From the NCBI RefSeq assembly GCF_900112815.1, contig NZ_FOND01000002.1, positions 152,551 to 216,550 of the forward strand: a stretch of DNA of 64,000 nt, written 5' to 3'. The notes under the pieces were generated by a model. That model was not told the DNA's origin, did not search any database, and was given only the letters and a program-made list of their open reading frames with translations. The translations under genes were made by a program, and so were the position numbers. Below, in pieces: positions 62,835 through 64,000 of this stretch (position 1 is its first letter; every line of letters begins with the position of its first letter). The stretch comes from Blastococcus tunisiensis (GTDB lineage Bacteria > Actinomycetota > Actinomycetes > Mycobacteriales > Geodermatophilaceae).

Positions 62835-64000
62835 GTGAGCCTCCGCCTGTACGACACGGCCGCACGCGCGGTCCGCGACTTCACGCCCCTGCGTGCCGGT
62901 CGGGCGTCGCTCTACGTCTGCGGTCTCACCGTCCAGGGCCCGCCGCACGTCGGCCACGTCCGCGCCGCGCTCGTCTTCGACGTGCTGCGCCGCTGGCTGG
63001 ACGCCCGCGGGTTCGACGTCACGTTCGTCCGGAACGTCACCGACATCGACGACAAGATCCTGGCCAAGGCCGCGGCCCACGACGTCCCGTGGTGGGCCTG
63101 GGCGTACGAGAACGAGCTCGCCTGCACCCGCGCCTACGACGTCCTCGGCGTCCTGCCGCCGACCTACGAGCCGCGCGCGACCGGCCACATCCCCGACATG
63201 GTGGCGCTGATCGAGCGCCTGGTCGAGCGCGGGCACGCCTACGCGGTGGACGGCGACGTCTACTTCGACGTCCGGTCCTTCGCCGGGTACGGCGAGCTGA
63301 CCGGCCAGAAGCTGGACGCCCTCGAGCCGGCCGCGGACACCGAGACCGACGAGCGCAAGCGCGACCCGCGCGACTTCGCGCTGTGGAAGGCGGCGAAGGC
63401 CGACGAGCCGGGGACCGCCTCGTGGCCGACCCCCTGGGGTCGCGGCCGCCCGGGCTGGCACCTGGAGTGCTCGGCCATGGCCGAGCGCTACCTGGGCCCC
63501 GAGTTCGACATCCACGGCGGCGGCCTGGACCTGCGCTTCCCGCACCACGAGAACGAGCAGGCCCAGTCGCGGGCCGCCGGCGACGGGTTCGCCCAGTACT
63601 GGCTGCACAACGGCTGGGTCACCCTGGGCGGCGAGAAGATGAGCAAGTCGCTGGGCAACACCGCGCTCGTCGACGAGGTCGTGCAGCGGGTGCGCCCCAT
63701 CGAGCTGCGCTACTACCTGGTCGCGCCGCACTACCGGTCGACCATCGAGTTCACCGACGAGGCGCTGGCCGAGGCGGGCGTGGCGTTCCGGCGGATCGAG
63801 TCCTTCGTGCGGCGGGCCGCCGAGCGGGTGGGCTCGGATGCCGGGTCGCCGGTGCTCTGCGCCGACTTCACCAACGCCCTGGACGACGACCTCGGGACGC
63901 CCGCGGCCGTCGCCGCGATCCACGAGACGGTCCGCGAGGGCAACACGGCGCTGGCCGACGGCGACGACAGCGCGACCGCCGGCACGCTCGGGTCGGTGCG
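62835..64000 (+). CDS. cysS: cysteinyl-tRNA synthetase, 5' part
   Basis: The first 388 codons of a class I synthetase that runs off the window; the full protein is usually about 460 residues. The zinc-binding YVCGLTV and HIGH-like [11 protein letters not shown] are near the N-terminus, WHLECSAM and [14 protein letters not shown] form the cysteine-binding zinc site, and [10 protein letters not shown] is the KMSKS loop. Start GTG 62835 without a Shine-Dalgarno. M. tuberculosis cysS1 (Rv3580c) holds the same place after ispF. Partial only because of the window edge. Confidence 0.96.
   Translation, partial: MSLRLYDTAARAVRDFTPLRAGRASLYVCGLTVQGPPHVGHVRAALVFDVLRRWLDARGFDVTFVRNVTDIDDKILAKAAAHDVPWWAWAYENELACTRAYDVLGVLPPTYEPRATGHIPDMVALIERLVERGHAYAVDGDVYFDVRSFAGYGELTGQKLDALEPAADTETDERKRDPRDFALWKAAKADEPGTASWPTPWGRGRPGWHLECSAMAERYLGPEFDIHGGGLDLRFPHHENEQAQSRAAGDGFAQYWLHNGWVTLGGEKMSKSLGNTALVDEVVQRVRPIELRYYLVAPHYRSTIEFTDEALAEAGVAFRRIESFVRRAAERVGSDAGSPVLCADFTNALDDDLGTPAAVAAIHETVREGNTALADGDDSATAGTLGSV

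Overview
The window is a gene-dense chromosomal segment of a very high-GC actinobacterium. Most coding codons end in G or C, GTG starts are common, and many neighbours overlap by 4 bases (GTGA or ATGA). Gene order points to Geodermatophilaceae or a close relative (Blastococcus, Geodermatophilus or Modestobacter); that is an inference from synteny and composition, not a measured placement. No transposase, integrase, phage gene or CRISPR array was seen.

Layout. 1-7 kb: alanine/glycine:cation symporter, universal stress protein, cobS and a phosphatase that fits alpha-ribazole phosphatase, a Fic-like pseudo-enzyme, an aldo/keto reductase and a HAD-IB phosphatase. 7-12 kb: a compact tad/Flp secretion locus (ssd, tadA, tadB, tadC, DUF4244 pilin, TadE, TadE-like), facing an MrfA-type DNA-repair helicase. 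14.7-23.5 kb: H+-pyrophosphatase, a small helical protein with a DUF1023 hydrolase, topA and two convergent methyltransferases. 23.8-27.3 kb: an MFS-thymidylate kinase fusion, holB and tRNA-Thr(CGT). 27.4-37.7 kb: ppa divergent from dacB-DUF2342-tilS-hpt, then ftsH-folE-folP-folB-folK-DUF3180 (tRNA-Ile lysidine formation, purine salvage, membrane proteolysis, folate synthesis). 37.7-44.7 kb: an osmoprotectant ABC transporter, a DUF1684 protein, a long coiled-coil membrane protein and a short-chain dehydrogenase. 45-53.2 kb: DUF2520-panC-panD-coaX-lysS (pantothenate/CoA), then lsr2 and clpC. 53.4-64 kb: mutY, disA, radA, an LpqE-like lipoprotein, an ECF sigma factor with a membrane partner, a UbiA-type prenyltransferase, carD-ispD-ispF and the 5' part of cysS. 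The disA-radA-lpqE / carD-ispD-ispF-cysS order matches the Mycobacterium tuberculosis Rv3580c-Rv3586 neighbourhood as I remember it.

Most of the window is ordinary core genome. The points that stand out are: (1) the osmoprotectant-binding lipoprotein appears circularly permuted relative to classical ProX; (2) very short ORFs that relay translation between genes, one created by a 17-bp tandem duplication before tadB and one between folK and DUF3180; (3) a coiled coil with a strict 10-residue period; (4) a nearly identical 36-nt hairpin module behind two unrelated minus-strand genes 12 kb apart; (5) two near-consensus CRP-like sites 41 bp apart upstream of the H+-pyrophosphatase; (6) a dispersed intergenic repeat that has also been captured into the panD reading frame.
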